NCBI RefSeq assembly: GCF_001613935.1 | Contig: NZ_LQCI01000034.1 | Location: 349,031-413,030 of the forward strand | DNA from: Amycolatopsis regifaucium | GTDB lineage: Bacteria; Actinomycetota; Actinomycetes; Mycobacteriales; Pseudonocardiaceae | DNA: 64,000 nucleotides | Direction: 5' to 3' | Shown here: one piece after another, positions 1 to 7,384 of the stretch | Layout: every line of letters starts with the position of its first letter | How positions within the stretch are numbered: the stretch's first letter is position 1 | Notes under the pieces: generated by a model | Told to the model about the DNA's origin: nothing | The model's database searches: none | Seen by the model: only the letters and a program-made list of their open reading frames with translations | Position numbers and translations under genes: made by a program

Positions 1-1
1 C

Positions 2-73
2 CAGGAGAAGTACGCCGAGATGGAGGTCCGCTCCCTCACCGGCGTCGGGGCGGAAAAGGCCGTCAAGCACTGA
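2..73 (+). CDS. C-terminal end of an unidentified protein (partial)
   Basis: An open frame runs from the window edge to a TGA at 71-73, giving 23 residues that end in AEKAVKH. The codon bias (G or C in third positions) fits a real gene. It is too short to assign to a family. It lies 47 nt upstream of the rhodanese gene on the same strand and could be in one transcript with it. Confidence 0.5.
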   Translation, partial: QEKYAEMEVRSLTGVGAEKAVKH

Positions 74-120
74 GTCGTTCTTCACGCGCGCGCAACGGGG
101 CGGGATGGGAAGATGGGAGG

Positions 121-471
121 GTGGTGAGCCCTGCTGACATCCCGACCGTCGCCGTCCGTGATCTGCCCAAGGACGGCGTCGCGCTACTCGACGTCCGCGA
201 GGACGACGAGTGGGCCGCCGGGCACGCCCCGGGGGCCAAGCACATCCCGATGGGTGAGCTGCCCGCGCGCGTCGGCGAACTCGACGAACTGCCCGACGAC
301 CAGCCGGTCTACGTGATCTGCCGCAGCGGCGGCCGGTCCGCCCGCGCCGCCGCGTGGCTCAACGCGAGCGGCTGGGACGCGGTGAACGTCGCCGGCGGGA
401 TGGGTTCCTGGAAGCAGGAGGGACGCCCGATGGTCGGCGACCATCCCGGCGTCGAACCCGAAGTGCTGTAA
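121..471 (+). CDS. Rhodanese-like domain protein (single domain)
   Basis: This 116-residue protein is one rhodanese domain with no extension or signal peptide, so it should be cytosolic. The domain opens with the LLDVREDDEWAAGHAPGA strand-turn. It carries the active-site loop CRSGGRS near residue 68, where the Cys would hold a persulfide. Single-domain rhodaneses move sulfane sulfur between thiols; the acceptor cannot be told from the sequence. GTG-GTG at 121 is the start that keeps the domain whole, preceded by a GGGAGG at 113-120. The next gene starts 3 nt after its stop, so the two are probably co-transcribed. Confidence 0.9.
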   Translation: MVSPADIPTVAVRDLPKDGVALLDVREDDEWAAGHAPGAKHIPMGELPARVGELDELPDDQPVYVICRSGGRSARAAAWLNASGWDAVNVAGGMGSWKQEGRPMVGDHPGVEPEVL

Positions 472-473
472 CC

Positions 474-1436
474 GTGCAGCCAGGCCATTACCCGCCGATG
501 CCGCCGGTGCGTCCGGCGCCGATGCAGCAGCCGCGATATCAACCGGTGCGGCAACGGCTCCGTTGGGTCGCTTCGCCGCCGCCCGGCGCCTGGCCGCAGC
601 GGCGCGAACCGGTGGCCGAGCGCTACTCCGGGCCGCCGTCCTATCCGGTCCCGCCTCGGTGGGGCTTCCCGAACCTGGTCTGGCGCCGTCCGACCGCGGT
701 TCCCGGCACGGCGTCCGGCGAGATCACCGCCGGGGAACGGCTCCAGGTCATCAAGCGCAGCCTCCTGCCGGTGCTCTGGACCTTCGCCGCACTGGCGCTC
801 GCCGCGTCGGCCTCGGAGATCTGGCGCTATGTCCTGCTCGTGCAGAGCCGCGACTCCGCGTTGTCGACCTCGGTGGTCACCGTTTCCGACGGCTTCGTGG
901 TCACCACCGGCCTGCTCACGACGATCCTTTCGCTGCTGCCGTCCGGACTCACCGTGTGGTGGCTGCTCGTGGCCCGGCACGCCGCCGCGGACGCCTCCGG
1001 CGAGACACCGCCGAGAAGGCAGTGGCAGGTGCTCACGTTCGTACTGGCGCCGGTGGTGAACCTGATCATGGTGCTGCCGGTCGTCGCCGAACTCGAACAC
1101 GCCGTCCTGCGCCGCACGCGGGAAACGCGGCCGAAGCCGTCGCGGCTCGTGTTCCTCTGGTGGGGCGTCTGGGTGATCAACTGGGTGCTGCTCGGGCTCG
1201 TCATCGTCTGGCGGTTCCGCGACGGCGTCCAGGCGCTGGCGGACGGGGTCGTGCTGGTCGCGCTGACCGATCTGGCCGCCGCGGGCCTGGCCGTGGTGAC
1301 GGCGCTGCTCGTGAAACGCATGTCCGGCCTCCTGTCGCCTGTGTCGGAGAAGCGGCTTCGTCTGCTTCGCGTACTGAAGGTGGATGGGGCTCCGGACCCG
1401 GACCGGCGTGAGCGTCCGGCCTCTTCAGTGCGCTGA
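474..1436 (+). CDS. DUF4328 family membrane protein
   Basis: The 320-residue protein has a proline-rich, low-complexity cytoplasmic N-terminus of about 90 residues (PPMPPVRPAPMQQPRYQP and similar). About six hydrophobic segments in the DUF4328 arrangement follow, with a conserved loop around LAPVVNLIMVLPVVAELEHA. The C-terminal tail is basic. The start is GTG at 474, 3 nt after the rhodanese stop; the frame is open further upstream but overlaps that gene. DUF4328 proteins are common in actinobacteria and have no known function. Confidence 0.8.
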   Translation: MQPGHYPPMPPVRPAPMQQPRYQPVRQRLRWVASPPPGAWPQRREPVAERYSGPPSYPVPPRWGFPNLVWRRPTAVPGTASGEITAGERLQVIKRSLLPVLWTFAALALAASASEIWRYVLLVQSRDSALSTSVVTVSDGFVVTTGLLTTILSLLPSGLTVWWLLVARHAAADASGETPPRRQWQVLTFVLAPVVNLIMVLPVVAELEHAVLRRTRETRPKPSRLVFLWWGVWVINWVLLGLVIVWRFRDGVQALADGVVLVALTDLAAAGLAVVTALLVKRMSGLLSPVSEKRLRLLRVLKVDGAPDPDRRERPASSVR

Positions 1437-1511
1437 CGCGACTTCTCCACTGAACGTCGAATGCGCAGCTACGCACCCTGCTGGAAGCGGGTCGTTCGGT
1501 AACATGGAGGT

Positions 1512-1796
1512 ATGAACAGCGAGCAGCAGGAGTGTGACCTGCCCGCCGGGGAGACCGGCCGGGCGAGGTCTGCTGCGAGCGGTCGGTACCAGTCGTCCGC
1601 GGTAAAGGCGAAAAGGGCGACCAAACCCGCTACGGGGCGCACAAAACTCACCGGTCATGGGATCCGCAGGCCTGAGCCGGTCGCGAACGAGACGTCGGAG
1701 CCGCATTCGCTGCCGTCCTTCTTGGGCATGTTCGATCTTCCCGCTGATGCGTCCGAGCGTGTGAAGGCCGTGGTGCGCGACCAGGATGTCACCTGA
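1512..1796 (+). CDS. Putative antitoxin partner of the PIN toxin
   Basis: The 94-residue product has a basic N-terminal half (many Lys, Arg and Thr) and an acidic C-terminal end with SLPSFLGMFDLPADASERV. No named antitoxin family is recognised. The assignment rests on position: it lies 26 nt upstream of a PIN-domain gene on the same strand, the usual VapB place. TAACAT at 1500-1505 lies 6 nt before the ATG, which would suit a leaderless transcript. A GGAGGT abuts the ATG too closely for a normal ribosome site. Confidence 0.5.
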   Translation: MNSEQQECDLPAGETGRARSAASGRYQSSAVKAKRATKPATGRTKLTGHGIRRPEPVANETSEPHSLPSFLGMFDLPADASERVKAVVRDQDVT

Positions 1797-1822
1797 TTCA
1801 CGACGGGAACGAGCGAAGATCG

Positions 1823-2260
1823 ATGGCGCGTCCGATCGTGGTGGACGCTGGTCCGCTCATCGCCATGGCCAGCCGAAAAGATGATCACCATCAGGCGGTG
1901 GTCGCATGGCTCGAGACCGTGCCCATGCGCGATCTGCTGGTGCCGTCACTGGTGTTGACCGAGGTATGCCATTACATCGAGAAGTATCTCGGCGGCGAGG
2001 CCGAGGCCGCGTTCATCGAAGGACTCATGCGCTCGCCGCAGTTCGCGATCTATCACCCCATGGACGACGATTTCCGGCGGATGGCCGTGCTGATGCGCCA
2101 GTACTCGGATTGGCCGCTCGGCCTGGCCGACGCGGCGGTCGTGGCCACGGCGGAACGGTTGAAAACGGTCGAGGTGGCCACGGTGGACCGTCGGCATTTC
2201 GAGCACATCAAGCCGGTGCACGTTTCTCACTTCATGCTTTACCCCCAATCTGCCCGCTGA
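1823..2260 (+). CDS. PIN-domain ribonuclease toxin (VapC-like)
   Basis: The 145-residue protein is a complete PIN domain. The expected acidic residues are visible: Asp in VVDAGPLIAM near the N-terminus, Glu in LTEVCHYIE, Asp in LADAAVVATAERL, and Asp in VATVDRRHF. PIN toxins of VapBC modules are Mg2+-dependent RNases, often cutting tRNA or rRNA; the target here is unknown. The C-terminal segment FEHIKPVH is typical of stand-alone PIN proteins. The gene follows the putative antitoxin by 26 nt. Confidence 0.85.
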   Translation: MARPIVVDAGPLIAMASRKDDHHQAVVAWLETVPMRDLLVPSLVLTEVCHYIEKYLGGEAEAAFIEGLMRSPQFAIYHPMDDDFRRMAVLMRQYSDWPLGLADAAVVATAERLKTVEVATVDRRHFEHIKPVHVSHFMLYPQSAR

Positions 2261-2272
2261 CCTGCGGGAAGA

Positions 2273-2297
2273 GAGCAAGGGACCTTTGGTGTCGCGC
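2273..2297 (+). repeat. Dispersed motif, family C copy 1
   Basis: The 14-mer AGCAAGGGACCTTT is followed by GGTGTCGC. The same 14-mer occurs at 50602-50615, and close relatives lie at 18583-18600 and, reversed, at 44011-44030. This copy sits in the gap between two gene 3' ends (PIN toxin and P450). Its function is unknown. Confidence 0.55.
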
Positions 2298-2312
2298 TGC
2301 GGGCAGCCGTCG

Positions 2313-3482
2313 CTACGCCATGGTCACCGGTAGCGAGCGAAGGCCGCGGATCACGAACTCCGGCCGCCGTTCGGGCGGCCCGGCCGGTCGCAGGTCCGGC
2401 AGCTTCGTGGTCAGCGAATGCAGCGCGGCCGCGATCTCCACCCGCGCGAGCGGGGCACCGACGCAGTAGTGGATGCCCATGCCGAAGCCCAGGTGCGCGT
2501 TCGGCGTGCGGCCGATGTCGAGGGTGTCGGGCCGGTCGAACACCTTCGGATCCCACGCGGCGGCGCCGAGCAGCGCGCCGATCTTCTCGCCCTCGGCCAC
2601 CCGGAACCCGGCGATCTCGACGTCGGCGGTCGCCGTCCGCTCGAACAACTGGAGTGGCGCGTCGAAGCGGATCAGCTCCTCGACGCACGGGTCCAGTAGC
2701 TCCGGGGACGCCACCAGCCGTTCCCACTGGTCGCGGTGGGTCAGCAGCGCGTTGACGCCGTTCCCGATGACGTTCACCGTCGCCTCGTGCCCGGCCATCA
2801 GCAGCAGGACCGCGGTCGCGACCAGTTCGTCTTCGGTGAGTTCGCTGCGCAGAAGATCACTGACGATGTCGTCACCAGGGGAACTCGCGCGCTGCTTCGC
2901 TATGTCGCGCAGGTACTCGACGAACTCCGCAGCGGCGGCTTCGGCGGCGTCCCGCTTCTCTTCGGCGAGGCCGTACTCGTACATCTTGACGACGTGATTC
3001 GACCAGGTGACCATGCGCGGCCCGTCCTCGACCGGGACGCCGAGAAGTTCCGCGATGACCGCGACCGGCAGTGGCTGCGCGAGATGCGCCAGCAGGTCGG
3101 CCGAACCGGTTTCGGCGATCTCGGCGGCGAGGGTGTCGACCATGCCGTCCGCGAGTTCGGCGACCATCGGCCGTAGCCGCTGGACGTGCCCCCGCCCGAA
3201 CGCGCCCGCGATCACCCGGCGCAACCGGGTGTGGGCGGGCGGCTCGTTCTCCAGCAGCGAGTTGCGGTGCAGCAGGTTGAACGACGCGAACCGCTCCACC
3301 GGCAGGGCGTCCTCCCAGATCCGGCCGAGACCGCGATGCCGCAGGACCGCGGCCGAAGCGGCGTGCGACACCGCCACCGCGATGCCGAGCCCCTCGTGAC
3401 GGTGCACGTCGGCGGTTTCACGCAACGCGGCGAAGGCGGGATAAGGATCGGCGAGGAAAGCGGGATCGCGAGGGTCGAACAC
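2313..3482 (-). CDS. Cytochrome P450, CYP107-like
   Basis: This is a full-length 389-residue bacterial class I P450. It has the I-helix motif AGHEAT (residues 230-235), the ExxR motif EELIR (268-272) and the haem loop FGMGIHYCVGAPLAR with ligand Cys340. It would need a ferredoxin and ferredoxin reductase, and neither is encoded nearby. In the I helix the usual Thr of AGxxT is Ala234, as in EryF, where the substrate helps deliver protons. The start is GTG at 3482. On the minus strand TAGAGT lies 6 nt upstream, which fits a leaderless promoter and hence transcription independent of the upstream peptide gene. The substrate is unknown. Confidence 0.93.
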   Translation of the reverse strand: MFDPRDPAFLADPYPAFAALRETADVHRHEGLGIAVAVSHAASAAVLRHRGLGRIWEDALPVERFASFNLLHRNSLLENEPPAHTRLRRVIAGAFGRGHVQRLRPMVAELADGMVDTLAAEIAETGSADLLAHLAQPLPVAVIAELLGVPVEDGPRMVTWSNHVVKMYEYGLAEEKRDAAEAAAAEFVEYLRDIAKQRASSPGDDIVSDLLRSELTEDELVATAVLLLMAGHEATVNVIGNGVNALLTHRDQWERLVASPELLDPCVEELIRFDAPLQLFERTATADVEIAGFRVAEGEKIGALLGAAAWDPKVFDRPDTLDIGRTPNAHLGFGMGIHYCVGAPLARVEIAAALHSLTTKLPDLRPAGPPERRPEFVIRGLRSLPVTMA

Positions 3483-3502
3483 TCGCCGACTCTAACCTGG
3501 CC

Positions 3503-3540
3503 GGGCTCCGCGCCAGGGTGTCCGCCCCGACGCGGAGCCC
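3503..3540 (-). terminator. GC-rich hairpin between peptide gene and P450
   Basis: GGGCTCCGCG (3503-3512) pairs perfectly with CGCGGAGCCC (3531-3540) around an 18-nt loop. There is no U tract. It lies between the stop of the secreted peptide gene and the P450 start on the same strand, so it may end or attenuate the peptide transcript. Confidence 0.5.
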
Positions 3541-3556
3541 ACGGCCGCGACCGGGG

Positions 3557-3796
3557 CTACAGCCCGATTCCCAGGAGCGAGCCGTGGTGCCAAGGGTGCT
3601 GGTGGTGATAGTACCAATACGGATGGTAATGGTAGCTATAGCTGGAACACAGCAGCAGACAGCGTGCCTGGTCGGCTGATCCGGACGAGTCGGCCGAGGA
3701 CGTGGCCGAGGCCGTGCCCACGGCAGGCCCGGCCAGCAACAGCCCGAGTGCCACGGGCAACGCGGCCAAGGTGGCCCGGCGCTTGAAGATGCTCAT
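3557..3796 (-). CDS. Small secreted Tyr/His/Trp-rich peptide
   Basis: The 79-residue product starts at ATG 3796, preceded by AGGGAAAGGA. The frame is open further upstream but has no better start. Residues 1-31 form a Sec signal peptide: SIFKRR, a hydrophobic core LPVALGLLLAGPAV, then a likely cleavage after TASA. The mature part is about 48 residues: a Ser/Ala/Asp linker, a CLLLC pair, then SYSYHYHPYWYYHHQHPW and a glycine/leucine tail. No family is recognised. The tail could bind metal (Cu, Zn, Ni) or be the core of a modified peptide. A P450 lies 74 nt downstream on the same strand. Confidence 0.7.
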   Translation of the reverse strand: MSIFKRRATLAALPVALGLLLAGPAVGTASATSSADSSGSADQARCLLLCSSYSYHYHPYWYYHHQHPWHHGSLLGIGL

Positions 3797-4157
3797 CAGT
3801 GATCCTTTCCCTGTACTACGACACCCGGATGGCGTCATGATCATTGTTAGTCGTGGCGAGTGGAAAAGGGCAGGCTGGTCACCCGCGGTTCGATCGTCCG
3901 GATGGTGAAAACCCTTTTCGGACACGTTTCCGTGACACCCGAATGGCCGCTGGAACCGGCCGATCCGGTCGATTCGAGCGAGACAGGGTGTCATCCAAGA
4001 CGGTTCCGTTACCAACCCCGCCGAACTGGCGGGGGCCTCGGCGTCTCCAGGGGTGTCGGAACGCGGAAGCGCTGGACGGCAAGGGGATTTCCGTGGCCGT
4101 CTGGTCCGGAAGTTCTTTCAGTCTGGGGTAATTCTTCAAGAGAACTGCGGTATTTCC
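3797..4157. other. Intergenic stretch without a convincing gene
   Basis: These 361 nt separate the divergent starts of the secreted peptide gene and the next plus-strand genes. They should hold promoters for both. Small dyads are visible (for example CACGTTTCCGTG near 3922) but no conserved RNA element or operator is recognised. Open frames through it have poor codon bias. Confidence 0.5.
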
Positions 4158-4346
4158 ATGCGTATTCGTCATGCCCTTTTTCGCCGGTCTGACCGCCGCC
4201 GCACTCGCGTTGCTGCCCGCGACCGCGTTCGCCGGCGAAGCGCCGGTCGAGGAGTCGGCTCCCGCCGGTTGGCTGATGGCGGGGGTGGCCGGGAGCCGGG
4301 GTGGCGGCGCGGGTGGGGTCTTGATGCTCCGCCCTCGCGGTCCTGA
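4158..4346 (+). pseudogene. Possible frameshifted small secreted/membrane protein gene
   Basis: ATG 4158 opens MRIRHALF. After the five-T run at 4177-4181 that frame turns into Arg-rich nonsense. One frame over, the sequence reads AGLTAAALALLPATAFAGEA, a clean signal-peptide core and cleavage site, followed by a short linker and GWLMAGVAG. A one-base loss in the T run would join the two into MRIRHALFAGLTAAALA. Further on, another frame reads ALAVLIARGK, like the end of a membrane helix. Either a decayed gene or a sequencing error in a homopolymer would explain this. The downstream in-frame gene has its own start at 4429. Confidence 0.35.
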
Positions 4347-4428
4347 TCGCACGCGGGAAGGGCGGGGGTCTTACGAGCCTCCCGTCCTTCCCGCGATAGC
4401 GTTCCCACCGAGCTTTGAGGAGGCTGAC

Positions 4429-5313
4429 GTGGGCAAGGGTTCGCGCAAGAAGGGTCCCAAGACGACCTCGGACCGCAAGCCGAAGGTGCGCGACGTCTTC
4501 GTCGGCCAGCCCTTCGAGGGGCTCGCGGCGGAGGCCGAGCTGATCGCGCTGCGCGAGTTCGTGCCCTCGGCGACGGCGTCGCTCAAGCTGGCGGGCTCCG
4601 ACGAGAAGGTCACCCTCGGCACGGTGCTGCCGATGGCGGCGGCCGCGTTCGTCCGGTCCGACGGCGAGCGCTACCTCGGGATGCAGGTGCAGACCCGGTC
4701 TTCGGACATCAGCCGCGACCTCGGCCGCGCGCTCCAGTGGGTACTGGACGCCAAGGAGGGTGACGTCCTGTCCGTGCCGGACACCACGACGCCGCCCACC
4801 GCCGATGAGAAGGCCCGTCTGCAGGACCTGCTCGACACGAGCGTCGAACTCGACGTCACGCTCTTCAACGACTTCGCCTGGTGGCTGCCCGAGGACGCCG
4901 ACGCGAGCGGCGACGTGGCGTTGTCCCTCGAGCGCGCGAACGCGGCGATCATGCCGACCGAACGGCTCGGCGCGGGTGCGTACTGGGTGCTCGCCGGCGA
5001 AAAGGCGCACCTGCGCTGGGTCCGCCCCGAGCCGGAGAACCTGCTGCTGCAAGCGCTTGCGCGGCTGTCCGCGGCCGGTGAACTGAACCTCGGGGAAGGC
5101 TCCCGCTACGCCGGTTCGTTCCGCGCGCACGGCCTGCTCGTGCCGGTGTGGGACCTCGACCCCGAGGCCCACGCGCGCGAATGGGCCGACGCGAAGGACC
5201 AGCTCGGCGTCCGTCTCGAAGCCGCGCTGAAGTCCCTCGACACCGAGCCGCTCAACGCCACCGAGCGCCGCTCGCGCGACGGCCTGATCGGCCGCCAGCT
5301 CACCATCCGCTGA
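4429..5313 (+). CDS. DUF5926 family protein
   Basis: The 294-residue protein has a short lysine-rich N-terminus (GKGSRKKGPKTTSDRK) and then the conserved DUF5926 body, beginning PFEGLAAEAELIALREFVPSATA. There is no signal peptide or membrane segment, so it should be cytosolic. Members are often misnamed as SecA-like or topoisomerase-like in databases; no activity is established. The start is GTG 4429 behind TTGAGGAGG. The frame is open upstream to 4171, but that extension encodes unrelated secretion-like sequence and has a poor start. Confidence 0.8.
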   Translation: MGKGSRKKGPKTTSDRKPKVRDVFVGQPFEGLAAEAELIALREFVPSATASLKLAGSDEKVTLGTVLPMAAAAFVRSDGERYLGMQVQTRSSDISRDLGRALQWVLDAKEGDVLSVPDTTTPPTADEKARLQDLLDTSVELDVTLFNDFAWWLPEDADASGDVALSLERANAAIMPTERLGAGAYWVLAGEKAHLRWVRPEPENLLLQALARLSAAGELNLGEGSRYAGSFRAHGLLVPVWDLDPEAHAREWADAKDQLGVRLEAALKSLDTEPLNATERRSRDGLIGRQLTIR

Positions 5314-5318
5314 CCCCT

Positions 5319-5382
5319 CGCGTTTCGTCCTCTGGATGCGGTGGTCGCGCAGGCAACCACCGCGTTCAGAGGACGAAATGCG
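5319..5382. repeat. Dispersed palindromic repeat, family A copy 1
   Basis: Two 27-nt arms (5319-5345 and 5356-5382) are inverted around a 10-nt loop and match at about 23 positions. Each arm carries the unit core TTCAGAGGACGAAATGCG or its complement. Related units occur at 16296-16344 and 61496-61558. It sits after the DUF5926 stop and could act as a transcript end. An ATG at 5378 lies inside the right arm, which argues against using it as the next gene's start. Confidence 0.75.
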
Positions 5383-5395
5383 TCAGGATGGTCGC

Positions 5396-5749
5396 GTGAT
5401 CCTTCATATTTGCGCGCGGGGTGACTGGGCGGCGGTGCCCGAAGGCGGCGTCTACACCGCCCCGTCCCTCGACTCCGACGGCTTCATCCACTGCTCGGAC
5501 CCGGGAACCGCGCACATCCCAGCCAACGCCGTCTTCCCCGGCCGGACCGATCTCGTGCTGCTGGAGATCGACCCGGCGCTCGTCGGCGCGCCCGTCGTCT
5601 GGGAGGACGGCGACCCGCCGCATCCGGCGGGTATCCAGTTCCCGCACGTGTACGGACCGATTCCGCGTAACGCTGTGGTGGCCGTGCACGAATTCCCTGT
5701 TCGGGGGGACGGTTCGTTCAGAATTCCCGACTCCTTGTCGAGACGTTGA
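5396..5749 (+). CDS. DUF952 family protein
   Basis: The 117-residue protein is a single DUF952 domain. It opens VILHICARGDW and carries the conserved GFIHCSD motif near residue 36 and FPHVYGPIPRNAVVAV near the end. Members are small cytosolic proteins related in fold to glutathione S-transferase-like or ADP-ribosyl-type domains, without an assigned reaction. GTG 5396 is chosen as start because AGGATGG lies 7-8 nt upstream and because the in-frame ATG at 5378 falls within a repeat. Confidence 0.8.
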   Translation: MILHICARGDWAAVPEGGVYTAPSLDSDGFIHCSDPGTAHIPANAVFPGRTDLVLLEIDPALVGAPVVWEDGDPPHPAGIQFPHVYGPIPRNAVVAVHEFPVRGDGSFRIPDSLSRR

Positions 5750-5776
5750 GGCGGGCAATTCCTCACCCAGATGGGC

Positions 5777-5805
5777 GTCTCTCGAACTAGTTCTCGGTAA
5801 GAGAC
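5777..5805. promoter_or_regulatory. Nested dyad upstream of the sigma factor gene
   Basis: GTCTCT and AGAGAC bracket a perfect decamer palindrome GAACTAGTTC (5784-5793). It lies about 85 nt upstream of the sigma factor start, in its likely promoter region. No known regulator is matched. Confidence 0.3.
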
Positions 5806-5885
5806 AACCTGCGGGGGCGGCCATGCGTTTCGGGAGAGGCGAGCCAGACATGCCTGGCCGAGTGGACCCGGGAGGAGGCGATACG

Positions 5886-6467
5886 GTGACCGCTGCCGCG
5901 ACGGTCATCTCGGGGACGGATGTCTGGGCGTCCGGCGAGACCCGAGGGAGGGACGTGCCGGGTGAACTCACCGACTTCGGCGACTTCGTGCGGGCGAGCC
6001 TGCCGGGTCTGCTGAGGTACGGGCACGCCCTCACCGGCAATCCGCACGACGCCGCCGACCTGGTCCAGACGGTGCTGGAGAAGATCGGCTCCCGCTGGTC
6101 CTACGTCCAGCACAAGACCGGCGATCCGATGGCCTACATCCGCCGTTCGATGGCCAACGCGCACGTCAGCCGGTGGCGCCGGACCAAACGGGAGAACCTG
6201 GTCGCCGACCTCCCGGACACGCAGCCGTACAGCCAGGCCGATCCGTTCGAGCACGAACCGCTGTGGCAGGCGTTACGCGCGCTGCCGCCGAGGCAACGAG
6301 CGGTGATGGTCCTGCGTTATTACGAGGGCCTGTCCGAAGCGGAGATCGCGGACTCGCTCGGCATCAGCCAGGGCACCGTGAAAAGCCAGGCGAGCAAGGC
6401 GATCACGTCGTTGCGCACGAAGCTGGCGCTGATCGAGCCCAAGAACGAAGGGAGGGAAGCGGGATGA
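5886..6467 (+). CDS. SigE-family (ECF-type) RNA polymerase sigma factor
   Basis: The 193-residue protein has the two-domain ECF layout. Region 2 spans about residues 25-95 (DFVRASLPGLLRYGHALTG, then DAADLVQTVLEKI). Region 4 spans about 130-185 (LPPRQRAVMVLRYYEGLSE, and the helix-turn-helix IADSLGISQGTVKSQ). It matches the actinobacterial SigE-type family rather than classical stress-response ECFs. GTG 5886 has a strong GGAGGAGG 7 nt upstream. The stop overlaps the next gene's start by 4 nt, so that membrane protein is probably its translationally coupled partner, possibly a regulator of it. Confidence 0.9.
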   Translation: MTAAATVISGTDVWASGETRGRDVPGELTDFGDFVRASLPGLLRYGHALTGNPHDAADLVQTVLEKIGSRWSYVQHKTGDPMAYIRRSMANAHVSRWRRTKRENLVADLPDTQPYSQADPFEHEPLWQALRALPPRQRAVMVLRYYEGLSEAEIADSLGISQGTVKSQASKAITSLRTKLALIEPKNEGREAG

Positions 6468-7303
6468 ACATGTCCGAGGAGGATGTGCAGCGGAAGCTGC
6501 GCGACCTGTTCTCAGACGAGCGGCTGGGCGCGTCGTCCACGCTGAATCCCGAAACGATCGTGGCGGGCGCCAAGCGTCGCCGCCGTCGTCGTCAGATGAT
6601 GCAGACGACGACCGGGATGGCCGCCGCGGTGGTCATGCTGGGTGGCGGGCTCACGGTGTTCACGATCCACGACACGGACAACGGCGCGGCCTTCCCGGGT
6701 GACCAGCTCAGCTTGGGCGTGTCTTCGCCGATCCCGCAGCCGCCGGGACCGGCGAGCTCGGTACCGCCGGCGTACTCGTCGGCGCCGTCGTCGATCCATG
6801 CGTCCGCACCGCCGCCGTCGACGGCCCCCGGTGGGTCCGTCAAGCCGCCGAAGAGCCCCACGGCCACGAAGCCGCCCGCGCAGGGCAAGGTGACCACGGG
6901 CGCGCTGCTGACCGCCACCGGCTTCGGCAAGCTCCGGCTCGGGATGAGCGAGGCCGAGGCCGAGGCCGCCGCCGGGCCGCTTCGGACGAAGCAGGTCCGG
7001 GGAGCCTGCACGTACGGCTACGCGGAGGGATCCGCCGTTCCGGGGCCGACGTCGGTTTCGCTGACCGAAAGCGCCGGGATCACCGTCATCAACCCGGCGG
7101 GCAAGGTGCACACCCCGGAGGGCATCGGGGTCGGCTCGACCGAGGCGGAGATCCTCGCGGCCTATCCCGGCAGCACCAAGGACGGCGCCGCCTACGTCGC
7201 GCCCGCCGGCGCGGTGAGCGCGTACCGCATCTTCCTGTCCGACGACGGATCCGCTGTCAGCATCCTGCTGACCAGCCTCGACCAGGGCTGCCAGTTCGGC
7301 TGA
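6464..7303 (+). CDS. Membrane-anchored protein coupled to the sigma factor (possible anti-sigma)
   Basis: The 279-residue protein starts at ATG 6464, overlapping the sigma factor stop by 4 nt. It has a cytoplasmic N-terminus of about 45 residues ending in KRRRRRRQ, and one membrane helix (GMAAAVVMLGGGLTVFTI). An external Pro/Ser linker (about 80-145) and a C-terminal domain with two Cys (GACTYGY and DQGCQFG) follow. The layout is that of an anti-sigma or sensor. No zinc-binding anti-sigma motif (HxxxCxxC) is present, so the role is inferred from gene order only. Confidence 0.75.
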   Translation: MNMSEEDVQRKLRDLFSDERLGASSTLNPETIVAGAKRRRRRRQMMQTTTGMAAAVVMLGGGLTVFTIHDTDNGAAFPGDQLSLGVSSPIPQPPGPASSVPPAYSSAPSSIHASAPPPSTAPGGSVKPPKSPTATKPPAQGKVTTGALLTATGFGKLRLGMSEAEAEAAAGPLRTKQVRGACTYGYAEGSAVPGPTSVSLTESAGITVINPAGKVHTPEGIGVGSTEAEILAAYPGSTKDGAAYVAPAGAVSAYRIFLSDDGSAVSILLTSLDQGCQFG

Positions 7304-7317
7304 GCCGTCCCGAACGC

Positions 7318-7359
7318 GGAAAACCCGGGCTGCTCCAAGGGGGAGAGCCCGGGTTTTCC
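7318..7359. terminator. Bidirectional terminator between convergent genes
   Basis: GGAAAACCCGGGCT (7318-7331) pairs with AGCCCGGGTTTTCC (7346-7359) around a 14-nt loop. The A/T-rich ends of the stem give a U run in both directions. It lies between the membrane protein stop (7303) and the ferritin stop (7385). Confidence 0.85.
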
Positions 7360-7384
7360 CTGTGGTGGGAGAGCGGTCAGTGCG

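Noticed and set aside
3860..4192. 110-codon plus-strand frame upstream of the DUF5926 gene
   Set aside because: Irregular codon use and no domain. It passes through the likely promoter region and across the T-run locus.
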